Positions 1 through 7,098 are shown, counted from the first letter of the stretch. The stretch: 7,599 nt of DNA from Flavobacteria bacterium RIFCSPLOWO2_12_FULL_31_7 (GCA_001800945.1 MGWJ01000159.1:1-7599), one strand, 5' to 3'. Program-made: numbers and translations. Notes: generated by a model not told the origin, from the letters alone.

Positions 1-10
1 ATATAGTTAA

Positions 11-27
11 CAAACCTGTCAGGTTTG
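11..27. repeat. Short palindrome just downstream of mutB
   Basis: CAAACCTGTCAGGTTTG is a perfect inverted repeat with 8-base arms around a central T, eight bases past the mutB stop codon. As RNA it would form a six-pair stem (CAAACC/GGTTTG) with a TGTCA loop. On the minus strand it is followed by TTAACTATAT rather than a run of T, so it is not a textbook intrinsic terminator. Position suggests a 3'-end or bidirectional terminator-like element. From memory, AAACCTG/CAGGTTT palindromes are frequent between genes in flavobacteria, which would make it a dispersed repeat. The neighbouring gene on the left lies outside the window. Confidence 0.6.
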
Positions 28-34
28 AATATAT

Positions 35-2158
35 TTAATCCTCAATAAGCACCTCTAAAATACTAATCGCCGCTTCACTAATTTTGGTTCCAGGGCCAAA
101 AACGGCAACGGCACCGGCGTCAAATAAATATTGGTAATCTTGTGCTGGGATAACTCCACCCACAATCACCATAATATCTTCACGACCGTATTTTTTTAGT
201 TCTTCAATTACTTGTGGAACTAACGTTTTGTGTCCTGCAGCTAAAGACGAAACTCCTAAAATGTGTACGTCATTTTCAACGGCTTGTTTGGCAGCTTCGG
301 CTGGCGTTTGGAATAAAGGTCCAATATCCACATCAAAACCCACATCGGCATAACCTGTGGCAACAACTTTCGCACCACGATCATGTCCGTCTTGACCCAT
401 TTTAGCAATCATAATCCTCGGTCTTCTACCTTCCTTTTTAGCGAAGTCGTTGGCTAATTGTTTGGCTTTCTCAAAACTTTCGTCATTTTTTATTGCATTA
501 CTATACACGCCACTTATCGATTTAATTTGAGCTTTGTGTCGTCCGAAAACTACTTCTAAAGCATCACTAATTTCCCCTAAAGTTACTCTATTTCTCGCAG
601 CTTCTACCGCTAAAGCTAATAAATTTCCGTTTCCGGTTTTCGCACATTCTGTAAGTGCTTCTATGCTTTTCTTAGCTTTTTCAGAATCACGATTAGCTTT
701 TATTTCTTCTAATCTTGATACTTGTTGCTTACGCACCATATCGTTATCTACATCTAAAATGTGTAACGGATCTTCTTTTTCTAAACGGTATTTGTTTACA
801 CCTACAATAATATCTTGCGTGCTGTCAATACGTGCTTGCTTACGCGCAGCAGCTTCTTCAATACGCAATTTCGGAATTCCTGCTTCAATGGCTTTTGTCA
901 TTCCGCCTAAAGCTTCCACTTCTTCAATTAAAGCCCAAGCTTTTTCTGTAATTTCAGCGGTTAAACTTTCAACATAATAACTTCCTGCCCAAGGATCTAC
1001 CGTTTTGCAAATTTTGGTTTCTTCTTGCAAGAAAATCTGCGTATTTCGAGCAATTCGAGCTGAGAAATCTGTTGGTAAAGCAATCGCTTCATCTAATGCA
1101 TTTGTATGTAAAGATTGTGTTCCACCAAAGGCAGCTGCAGCGGCTTCAATTGCTGTACGAGCCACGTTATTAAACGGATCTTGTTCGGTTAAACTCCAAC
1201 CAGAAGTCTGACAGTGTGTACGTAACGCTAATGATTTTTCATCTTTTGGGTTGAATTGTTTTAAAAGTTTCGCCCAAAGCATTCGACCGGCGCGCATTTT
1301 GGCAATTTCCATAAAATGGTTCATTCCAATCGCCCAAAAGAAAGATAGGCGAGGGGCGAATTCATCAATTTTCATACCTGTTGCTAAACCAGTACGAATA
1401 TATTCTAAACCATCGGCAAGTGTGTAGGCTAATTCAATATCGGCCGTTGCACCTGCTTCTTGCATGTGATATCCTGAAATGGAAATCGAGTTGAATTTTG
1501 GCATCTTATTGCTCGTATATTCGAAAATATCCGCAATAATTTGCATAGAAGGTGTTGGTGGATAAATGTACGTATTTCGCACCATGAATTCCTTCAAAAT
1601 ATCGTTTTGTATCGTTCCTGATAATTTTTCTGGAGCAACACCTTGTTCTTCGGCAGCTACGATGTAGAAAGCCATAATTGGTAAAACCGCACCGTTCATT
1701 GTCATAGAAACCGACATTTCATCCAATGGAATTTGATCGAAAAGAATTTTCATATCTTCCACAGAATCAATGGCCACTCCAGCTTTTCCAACATCACCTT
1801 GCACACGAATATGATCTGAATCGTAACCACGATGTGTTGCTAAATCGAAAGCAACTGATAAACCTTTTTGTCCAGCAGCTAAATTTCTTCTGTAGAAAGC
1901 ATTACTTTCTTCCGCAGTTGAAAATCCGGCATATTGGCGCACTGTCCAAGGTCGGCGTACGTACATTGTCGCGTACGGTCCGCGTAAGTTGGGTGCAAAA
2001 CCAGCTCCGAAACCAAGGTGTTCTAAATCAGCAATATCTTCTTTAGTGTACGTTGGTTTTACGTCGATTTTCTCAGCCGTTTGAAACGTGTTTTCATTCG
2101 CCACTTCTGACTTCTGATTTCCGACTTCTAACTTAATATGTTGTATGTTCTTTCTCAT
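35..2158 (-). CDS. mutB: Methylmalonyl-CoA mutase large (catalytic) subunit
   Basis: Adenosylcobalamin-dependent mutase interconverting succinyl-CoA and (R)-methylmalonyl-CoA, in the cytoplasm, with MutA as partner. The 707-residue protein has the usual two parts. The first is an N-terminal TIM-barrel domain (about 40-555) with RQYAGFST (Y76), R194 in FMVRN and H231 in GYHMQEAGA; these match Tyr89, Arg207 and His244 of the Propionibacterium enzyme at a constant offset of 13. The second is a C-terminal cobalamin-binding domain (about 580-707) with DGHDRG (axial ligand H592), GVSSL and VGG. No active-site residue looks lost. The start MRKNIQHIKL is the only sensible one and lies 13 bases after the stop of the secreted-protein gene. 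Residues 10-20 are encoded by a degenerate 7-base repeat, an unusual N-terminal insert. Being last in the mut cluster, it is probably transcribed from upstream. Identity is secure; the symbol scpA is also used. Confidence 0.97.
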   Translation of the reverse strand: MRKNIQHIKLEVGNQKSEVANENTFQTAEKIDVKPTYTKEDIADLEHLGFGAGFAPNLRGPYATMYVRRPWTVRQYAGFSTAEESNAFYRRNLAAGQKGLSVAFDLATHRGYDSDHIRVQGDVGKAGVAIDSVEDMKILFDQIPLDEMSVSMTMNGAVLPIMAFYIVAAEEQGVAPEKLSGTIQNDILKEFMVRNTYIYPPTPSMQIIADIFEYTSNKMPKFNSISISGYHMQEAGATADIELAYTLADGLEYIRTGLATGMKIDEFAPRLSFFWAIGMNHFMEIAKMRAGRMLWAKLLKQFNPKDEKSLALRTHCQTSGWSLTEQDPFNNVARTAIEAAAAAFGGTQSLHTNALDEAIALPTDFSARIARNTQIFLQEETKICKTVDPWAGSYYVESLTAEITEKAWALIEEVEALGGMTKAIEAGIPKLRIEEAAARKQARIDSTQDIIVGVNKYRLEKEDPLHILDVDNDMVRKQQVSRLEEIKANRDSEKAKKSIEALTECAKTGNGNLLALAVEAARNRVTLGEISDALEVVFGRHKAQIKSISGVYSNAIKNDESFEKAKQLANDFAKKEGRRPRIMIAKMGQDGHDRGAKVVATGYADVGFDVDIGPLFQTPAEAAKQAVENDVHILGVSSLAAGHKTLVPQVIEELKKYGREDIMVIVGGVIPAQDYQYLFDAGAVAVFGPGTKISEAAISILEVLIED
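2101..2135 (-). repeat. Five degenerate 7-base tandem repeats inside mutB
   Basis: On the plus strand this reads as five consecutive 7-mers: CCACTTC, TGACTTC, TGATTTC, CGACTTC, TAACTTA (consensus TGACTTC; GAAGTCA on the coding strand). Because 7 is not a multiple of 3, each unit is read in a different frame, giving the run KLEVGNQKSEVAN in MutB residues 9-21. It lies in the non-conserved N-terminal tail, before the barrel domain. Similar GAAGTCA-like runs are, from memory, typical of flavobacterial intergenic DNA, so this may be a captured intergenic repeat. Confidence 0.75.
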
Positions 2159-2171
2159 TATGAAATGAAAA

Positions 2172-3848
2172 TTAATTTTTTATAAATTTAATTGCTTCAA
2201 AATCTTCTAATTTTAGGAAATATATTCCACTTTGAAGATGTTTTGCATCTATTGTATTCGAGTAATTATCAATATATTTTTCTGTAATTATTTTACCTAA
2301 TGGATTAAATATTTGGTATTTTTTACCAAATATTTTTTTAGAACTTAAAATATTAATTTCAGTAGTAACAGGATTTGGATAAATTGAAATTTGATCATCA
2401 ATACTATTATTATCTTTTATCATTGCTACATATGACCTTGGCCAATTAGTATTATAATTTAAAGTTGTCTCATCAAAAGTTAAAGAATTTGAAGTGACAA
2501 AACCTCCAACTAAAACATTATTTTCATGACATTGAATTGATGTAGGAAAGTTTCCTTCAGAATTACCATTTACACCTTTTATCCATTTTATGTTTTGTGA
2601 ATTATCTAGTTTAACAATCATAGAGGAAAAATCACAATCATTATTTAGAGTAATGTTATTGAATGTTACAGTTGGTGAAGTAAAATCTGTTGCCAATAAC
2701 AAATTAGATGCATTATCTTCAATCATTTTGTCTAAAAAAAGATAAGAATTTGGATAGCTTATTTGTTTTACCCACATTCTATTTCCATTGTCGTATTTTG
2801 TAACATACAAATCTGATAATCCGACTTTATTTAAATTTAAACCTAATTGATTAAAATTATTTTCTTCAAAATGTCCATATACAAATATTTCTTTGTTCGT
2901 ATTTAGAAAAATATTACTTGTATGTGAACTACTTTCATAAGGATTTGAATTTTCAATACTATATTTTGAAACGAAATTTAAATCCGTATCAATTTCTAAA
3001 TGAAAAATGTCAAAATTATCATTTGAATTATTAATTACTTCACTGTCAAAACTAAAAATAGGTGAAGAAAAATATCCTGCAATACTAATATTGTTTTTAT
3101 TGTTGTATATCATAGAAGTAGGAATGTCATATACGTCTCCGCCAAATCCTTTAAGAGCTAAAATATTTCCGTTTATATCATATTTAGCGATATATCCATC
3201 TGCTATTCCTTGGTACATTGAATTTTTATAAACTTCCAAATTTTCAATTTTTAAAATATCTGAAGTAAAACTACCCGTGACAAAAATGTTATGATATTGA
3301 TCAGATGTAATTGATGAACTTTCTGAAATACCATTACTTTCTTTTACCCATTGGAATTGCCCATTAGAATCAAATTTCACAATGAATTGATAATATGTAT
3401 CTAAATAAAATGTCCCAATTAAAGGAACAGTAAGGTTATAATTATTATTATCGAAAGTTATTGGTGTAAATGTGTCTTGAAAAAAAGGAAGGCTGTATAT
3501 TTGAACTCCACCACCAATTATAGCATCATCATTTTTGTCTATATGTAAAGTAGTTAACCTTAATTGTTTACCTAATGGATTTATATCTTTCATCCAAATA
3601 AGTTCCCCATTAATGTTGTATTTAGCTATGTAGCCAGCTTTTCCGTATTCACAATTAACAGAAGCGTTGTCAATATTTAAATTTAATTGAAATCTACCTA
3701 AGACGTAAAAATTTCCTTTTGAATCGAATTTTGTATCAATAATAGTTTCATCATATTCTGTTTGATTAACTTTTGCCCAATTCCAATAAGGAGTTTGAGC
3801 TAAAAGCCCTAAATGCGATAATAGTAAAAGTAAAAAATATTTTTTCAT
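2172..3848 (-). CDS. Secreted seven-repeat propeller protein with T9SS type A sorting domain
   Basis: Predicted exported protein of 558 residues; no specific function can be assigned. Residues 1-18 form a signal peptide (MKK, then a Leu-rich core, probably cut after LLAQ). Residues 20-478 hold about seven related units of 50-80 residues, each with a WxK-type strand, then a hydrophobic strand ending in G-x-F (VLGRF, VTGSF, IAGYF, VYGHF, VGGF), then an IxKYDxNG strand. This resembles SBBP/NHL-like beta-propeller proteins. Residues 487-558 match a T9SS type A sorting domain: ISIYPNPV, then NPLGK, then LQSGIYFLKL, ending KFIKN. The family is normally carried across the outer membrane by the Por machinery and then released or anchored. 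It starts one base after the mutA stop and ends 13 bases before mutB, so it sits inside the mutase transcription unit. It is visibly more A+T-rich than mutB. The start is fixed by the signal peptide. Confidence 0.9.
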   Translation of the reverse strand: MKKYFLLLLLSHLGLLAQTPYWNWAKVNQTEYDETIIDTKFDSKGNFYVLGRFQLNLNIDNASVNCEYGKAGYIAKYNINGELIWMKDINPLGKQLRLTTLHIDKNDDAIIGGGVQIYSLPFFQDTFTPITFDNNNYNLTVPLIGTFYLDTYYQFIVKFDSNGQFQWVKESNGISESSSITSDQYHNIFVTGSFTSDILKIENLEVYKNSMYQGIADGYIAKYDINGNILALKGFGGDVYDIPTSMIYNNKNNISIAGYFSSPIFSFDSEVINNSNDNFDIFHLEIDTDLNFVSKYSIENSNPYESSSHTSNIFLNTNKEIFVYGHFEENNFNQLGLNLNKVGLSDLYVTKYDNGNRMWVKQISYPNSYLFLDKMIEDNASNLLLATDFTSPTVTFNNITLNNDCDFSSMIVKLDNSQNIKWIKGVNGNSEGNFPTSIQCHENNVLVGGFVTSNSLTFDETTLNYNTNWPRSYVAMIKDNNSIDDQISIYPNPVTTEINILSSKKIFGKKYQIFNPLGKIITEKYIDNYSNTIDAKHLQSGIYFLKLEDFEAIKFIKN

Positions 3849-3849
3849 C

Positions 3850-5214
3850 TTATTCTTCTAAAGCCAAACGTTCTTGTTCTAATTTTTCCGAAAGTCTTTT
3901 TTCGATAATTGGAGCGATTAGCGTTTTTTTATCTTTTGTTTTTACGAAAGGAAACAACTCTAAATCATGTTTCATTTTATCGTTTGGATTGGGATATTTG
4001 TTCGTTCCTAATAAAATTTCTTTACCAGAATCGAATAAATCTTGTTCTTTTTGAGCGCTTTCCGAAATTTTTCTTTGAATCGTTCCTTCAATCAATTGCG
4101 TGATAAAACCACCGTTTGCTTCAATTTCTTTGAATAATTCTAAAGCTTTTTCTGCTAATTGTTCCGTTAAGGTTTCGATGTAATAGGCACCATCAGAAGG
4201 ATTATTGACTTTATCGAAATAACTTTCTTCTTTTAAAACTAACAATTGATTGCGTGAAATTCTATCACCAAATTCGTTGTCTTTATGGTAAATGGCATCA
4301 TAAGCTAAATTAGAAACCGCATTCGCACCACCTAAAATTGCCGACATACATTCCGTTGTTGTACGTAACATGTTTACGTTGTAATCGTATAAGGTTTTGT
4401 TACGTTTTGTTGGTGTGGCGATAATGTGACAATCGAAATTATGATTGTATTCTACGGCTAATGTTTTGAATAACAGTCGTAAAGCACGAAGTTTTGCAAT
4501 TTCAAAGAAATAATTCGTTCCAACGGCAACTTCAATTGTTATCGGTTGATTGATTGCAGAAATTCTATTGAAATATTCGTTTACATGTGCTAACGTGTAA
4601 GCTAATTGTTGCACCATATTTGCACCAGCATTTTGGTAAATTCCAGATTGAATATTTAGAAATGAATTGCTTGTGTTTTTTGAGATTTCGTTTAGTTTTT
4701 CGAAATCTGGGTTTAAATTTTCAAACCAATTTCCATCTTTGCATAATTGTCCGATTGGATCAACTTGAATGATAAAGTTTGCCTTGTTTTTAGAAGCGAA
4801 ATCGTTTAATAACTTTACATATTCAACAGAAAGAAAGGGTAAATAGAAATAATAGGTTACGTTTTCTAATGGTAAATTCTCCATTAGTTTCGCAACTTCA
4901 ATTTTATCTGATTCTATTGTGAAACGAATACTTTCTGCACCACGACTTAAACTATCTTTTGCTTTTTTATTCGACATTTGAATATCGTGGACAAAAATGT
5001 TTTGCAAAATGCTAAATTCTGTCGCTTTGGTGTTAGAAGTATAGGTTGTGATTTCTTCGTCTGAATGGTAAAAAGGTTTCACTTTTATGCCTTCTGGACT
5101 TTCCCAAATTAGGGTTTCGTTATAATCGGCTCCTTTGAGTTCAAATTGAATTTGCTGTTTCCATTGTTTGGATGAAACAGGTTCAAAATCGGAGAATAAG
5201 TTTGTTGCACTCAT
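3850..5214 (-). CDS. mutA: Methylmalonyl-CoA mutase small (non-catalytic) subunit
   Basis: Partner subunit of MutB. The 454 residues cover only the barrel domain plus a charged C-terminal helix. The N-terminus (FEPVSSKQWK, then FELKGADY) is the usual small-subunit opening. Other shared blocks are YQNAGAN with QQLAYTLA (about 183-198), TNYFFEIAKLRALRLL (about 223-238), TTECMSAILGGAN (about 276-288) and DRISRNQ with NPSDGAYYIETLTEQ (about 307-342). The catalytic His of MutB (GYHMQEAGA) is absent; the aligned stretch reads GIYQNAGA. There is no DxHxxG cobalamin domain, whereas small subunits of other phyla, about 620-640 residues, keep a vestigial one. From memory, flavobacterial homologues share this short form, so it is probably normal for the group and not a truncation. 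The stop TAA is one base from the next ATG. The start follows a 113-base gap with no clear -7 box, so its promoter is unresolved. Confidence 0.95.
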   Translation of the reverse strand: MSATNLFSDFEPVSSKQWKQQIQFELKGADYNETLIWESPEGIKVKPFYHSDEEITTYTSNTKATEFSILQNIFVHDIQMSNKKAKDSLSRGAESIRFTIESDKIEVAKLMENLPLENVTYYFYLPFLSVEYVKLLNDFASKNKANFIIQVDPIGQLCKDGNWFENLNPDFEKLNEISKNTSNSFLNIQSGIYQNAGANMVQQLAYTLAHVNEYFNRISAINQPITIEVAVGTNYFFEIAKLRALRLLFKTLAVEYNHNFDCHIIATPTKRNKTLYDYNVNMLRTTTECMSAILGGANAVSNLAYDAIYHKDNEFGDRISRNQLLVLKEESYFDKVNNPSDGAYYIETLTEQLAEKALELFKEIEANGGFITQLIEGTIQRKISESAQKEQDLFDSGKEILLGTNKYPNPNDKMKHDLELFPFVKTKDKKTLIAPIIEKRLSEKLEQERLALEE

Positions 5215-5250
5215 TTGACTTACGTGTTTTAAACTTTATTGTGGTTATTT

Positions 5251-5309
5251 AGCCCTGATAGTAGCGGCATCTCCCGATTTTTCATCGGGAATATAGCGGA
5301 TAGCAGGAC
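5251..5309 (+). other. Structured intergenic repeat, possible small RNA or regulatory hairpin
   Basis: A compact element fills half of the gap between the septum gene and mutA. Its centre is a perfect 7-pair hairpin, TCCCGAT (5272-5278) and ATCGGGA (5284-5290), loop TTTTC. Outer flanks CCTG (5254-5257) and CAGG (5304-5307) can close a longer stem. Between outer and inner stems, both sides carry the same words in direct orientation: GATAG (5257-5261 and 5299-5303) and TAGCGG (5262-5267 and 5294-5299), a symmetric internal loop. From memory, elements with AGCCCTGATAG and AGCGGATAGCAGG flanks around a variable hairpin recur between genes in Flavobacterium and relatives. Strand is uncertain: the recalled form reads on plus, opposite to both neighbours. 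There is no T run, so a simple terminator is unlikely. Function unknown. Confidence 0.6.
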
Positions 5310-5327
5310 AATTGTTGTTTTGAAAGT

Positions 5328-5681
5328 TTACTGTTCTGCTTCTAATAAACTATCTTTTATTTTATCTTCTTCGAATTCTATGATGTAAATATCTTCGCTA
5401 TCTTTTTTCATGAAATATTTTTCGCGCGCATATTTTTCAATCATATTGTCGTTTTTTAAATGCTTTATTTTGATACTATCTTTCGTGATTTCCGATTGAT
5501 AATATTTTTTATTATCGTTTAATTCTTCAATTTGATTGTTCAGAAAACGATGCTCAAAGTACGAATAATTATCGAAAAACAACATCCAAACGATAAAAGC
5601 TATAAGAATCAAATAGTACTTGTTTCCTAAAAAACTTAGAAAAGGAATTTTTTGTACCACTATTTGAAATCTTTTAAACAT
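5328..5681 (-). CDS. DivIC/FtsB-family septum formation initiator protein
   Basis: Small bitopic membrane protein of the cell-division machinery; family members bridge FtsL and FtsQ-type proteins at the septum. The 117 residues show a short cytoplasmic N-terminus, one membrane segment (about 21-36, YYLILIAFIVWMLFF), a charged periplasmic coiled coil (about 41-80), and the family signature IEKYAREKYFMKKDSEDIYI (81-100), equivalent to the ExLARExLGMxKxGE motif of FtsB/DivIC. The acidic tail (EFEED to EAEQ) is unremarkable. Its ATG overlaps the udk stop as TAATG, so translation is probably coupled to udk. This pairing of udk with a septum initiator followed by the mutase genes is, from memory, common in flavobacteria. 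Family is clear; whether it is the functional FtsB or DivIC cannot be told from sequence alone. Confidence 0.9.
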   Translation of the reverse strand: MFKRFQIVVQKIPFLSFLGNKYYLILIAFIVWMLFFDNYSYFEHRFLNNQIEELNDNKKYYQSEITKDSIKIKHLKNDNMIEKYAREKYFMKKDSEDIYIIEFEEDKIKDSLLEAEQ

Positions 5682-6292
5682 TATTTTTCAATACGTTGGT
5701 TAATTACGGCGCGAACTACATCAATTGCTACGGTGTTGTATTTGTCATTTGGAATGATAATATCTGCGAATGCTTTTGTTGGCTCGATAAATTGCTCGTG
5801 CATCGGTTTTAGTGTCGTTTGATATCTGGTTAAAACTTCTTCCATATCTCTTCCACGTTCTGCGATATCACGTTTTAAACGACGAATTAAACGTTCGTCA
5901 GAATCAGCATGTACGAAAACTTTAATATCAAATAATTCGCGAATTTCTGGATTGGTAAAGATTAAAATTCCTTCCACAATCATTACTTTTCTTGGATGAG
6001 TTGAAATGGTGTCGTCGGTTCTGTTGTGTGTAATGAAAGAATAAATCGGTTGATCAATTACTTTTCCTGCTTTTAAATCTTTTAAATGTTGGATTAGTAA
6101 TTCGAAGTCAATGGCACGAGGATGATCAAAATTTATTTTGGTACGTTCGTCGTAAGATAAGTTATTAGTTTCCTTGTAATAAGAATCTTGAGAGATAATT
6201 CCAACTTCAGTTGAAGGAAGTTCGTTCATAATTTGATGTACAACAGTAGTTTTTCCACTTCCTGTTCCTCCAGCAATACCAATGATAAGCAT
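5681..6292 (-). CDS. udk: Uridine kinase
   Basis: Phosphorylates uridine (and cytidine) to UMP/CMP in pyrimidine salvage; cytoplasmic. The 203-residue protein begins MLIIGIAGGTGSGKTT, placing the Walker A P-loop at residues 8-15. Further family marks are DSYY (36-39, with the likely catalytic Asp36), NFDHPRAID (54-62), the VEGIL block (106-110), and the Arg-rich lid RRLKRDIAERGRD (137-149). Length is normal for bacterial Udk. The reading frame extends eight codons upstream (MPKLNTTF), but that start would lie within a good -7 box (6314-6321), so the ATG at 6292 is preferred. It has an A-rich leader and no Shine-Dalgarno sequence. The stop overlaps the start of the septum gene by one base (TAATG). 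It appears to be the first gene of its transcription unit, directly after the folE terminator. Confidence 0.96.
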   Translation of the reverse strand: MLIIGIAGGTGSGKTTVVHQIMNELPSTEVGIISQDSYYKETNNLSYDERTKINFDHPRAIDFELLIQHLKDLKAGKVIDQPIYSFITHNRTDDTISTHPRKVMIVEGILIFTNPEIRELFDIKVFVHADSDERLIRRLKRDIAERGRDMEEVLTRYQTTLKPMHEQFIEPTKAFADIIIPNDKYNTVAIDVVRAVINQRIEK

Positions 6293-6313
6293 AAATGTTG
6301 TGTTTAATTTAGG

Positions 6314-6321
6314 CAAAGATA
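6314..6321 (-). promoter_or_regulatory. Bacteroidota-type -7 box for udk
   Basis: On the minus strand the sequence reads TATCTTTG, a perfect TAnnTTTG -7 box, 21 bases before the preferred udk ATG. The expected -33 region falls in the T run of the folE terminator, and I see no clean TTTG there, so the upstream element is weak or replaced by T-rich DNA. Transcription would start around 6305-6310, giving a short leader. Confidence 0.6.
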
Positions 6322-6335
6322 GAAATATATACTGT

Positions 6336-6373
6336 AAAAAAAATTCTCACTAATGGGAAAAGTGAGAATTTTT
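6336..6373 (-). terminator. Intrinsic terminator of folE
   Basis: A 13-pair perfect stem (6339-6351 with 6361-6373) flanks a nine-base loop. The G+C-containing core is TTCTCACT/AGTGAGAA. On the minus strand it runs into eight T (6336-6343). It begins about 20 bases after the folE stop codon and separates folE from udk. The plus-strand side has five T, but no plus-strand gene precedes it. Confidence 0.88.
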
Positions 6374-6393
6374 AGAAATTAAGTAACTAAAAT

Positions 6394-7080
6394 TTAACTA
6401 TGGATAAGCTGTAATAATTCGTTAATTTTTTGAGGGGTGTTAAAAGCTCCGTTAAATGAAGTGGTAACAGTAGCGGAGCTTTCATCTTGTACGCCTCGTG
6501 ATGACACGCATAGGTGTTTGGCATCAATAATTACGGCAACATCTTCTGTTTCTAAAGCTGCTTTTAAATCTTCCGCAATTTGCATAGTTAATCTTTCTTG
6601 GACTTGGGGGCGTTTAGCGTAATATTGTACGATTCTATTTAATTTTGATAAACCAATTACTTTTCCAGATGAAATGTAAGCTACATGCGCTTTTCCGAAA
6701 ATGGGTACAAAGTGATGTTCACAATTAGAATAAAAGGTGATGTTTTTCTCAACCAACATTTGATTGTATTGGTATTTGTTTTCGAAAAGTGCTATTTTCG
6801 GCTTATTTTTCGGATTTAATCCAGAAAAAATTTCTTCGATATACATTTTAGCTACTCGTTCTGGTGTGCCTTTTAAAGAATCATCCGTTAAATCTAAATC
6901 TAATGCTTTCATGATTTCTGAAAAATGAAAGGCTATGATTTCCTTTTTTTCGGAATCAGACTTAGTAAAGGCATCTTTTACCATCGGTGTTTCTAAAGAA
7001 GTAAATAAATGATCATTTCCAATGTCATCTACAGATAAATTTGAAAGGGTATCGATTTGAAAATTATTTTCTGATTTCAT
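6394..7080 (-). CDS. folE: GTP cyclohydrolase I
   Basis: Converts GTP to 7,8-dihydroneopterin triphosphate, the first step of tetrahydrofolate (and other pterin) synthesis; a cytoplasmic homodecamer in the type I family. The 228 residues contain GTPERVAKMY (71-80), the zinc site C120 and H123 in NCEHHFVP and C191 in HLCVSSRG (each exactly ten beyond E. coli Cys110, His113 and Cys181), GLSKLNRI (143-150), QERLTMQIA (161-169) and the C-terminal ATVTTSFNGAF. All key residues are present. The reading frame extends 14 codons further (MFNNLLLLLNKKQN), but the -7 box at 7099-7106 lies inside that extension, so the start MKSENNFQ at 7080 is chosen; it has an A-rich leader. It is monocistronic, ending at the terminator at 6336-6373. 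The first 45 residues are a variable N-terminal extension usual for the family. Confidence 0.96.
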   Translation of the reverse strand: MKSENNFQIDTLSNLSVDDIGNDHLFTSLETPMVKDAFTKSDSEKKEIIAFHFSEIMKALDLDLTDDSLKGTPERVAKMYIEEIFSGLNPKNKPKIALFENKYQYNQMLVEKNITFYSNCEHHFVPIFGKAHVAYISSGKVIGLSKLNRIVQYYAKRPQVQERLTMQIAEDLKAALETEDVAVIIDAKHLCVSSRGVQDESSATVTTSFNGAFNTPQKINELLQLIHS

Positions 7081-7098
7081 GTTTTGTTTTTTGTTTAA

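Noticed and set aside
214..2046. Several plus-strand reading frames opposite mutB
   Set aside because: They lie antisense to a fully conserved gene, have no recognisable motifs or promoters, and are expected by chance.
2172..3848. Secreted-protein gene as a frameshifted cobalamin domain of mutA
   Set aside because: Its product has a signal peptide, propeller repeats and a T9SS tail, and no DxHxxG or other B12 motif in the sequence.
3007..4772. Plus-strand reading frames opposite the secreted protein and mutA
   Set aside because: Short, low-complexity shadows of the minus-strand genes.
5272..5290. Hairpin as an intrinsic terminator of the udk-septum unit
   Set aside because: No T run follows it on either strand; it is better explained as the core of the larger structured element.
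5215..5327. Adenosylcobalamin riboswitch ahead of mutA
   Set aside because: The gap is only 113 bases, too short for a full B12 riboswitch, and no B12 box (GCCACTG context) is present on the minus strand.
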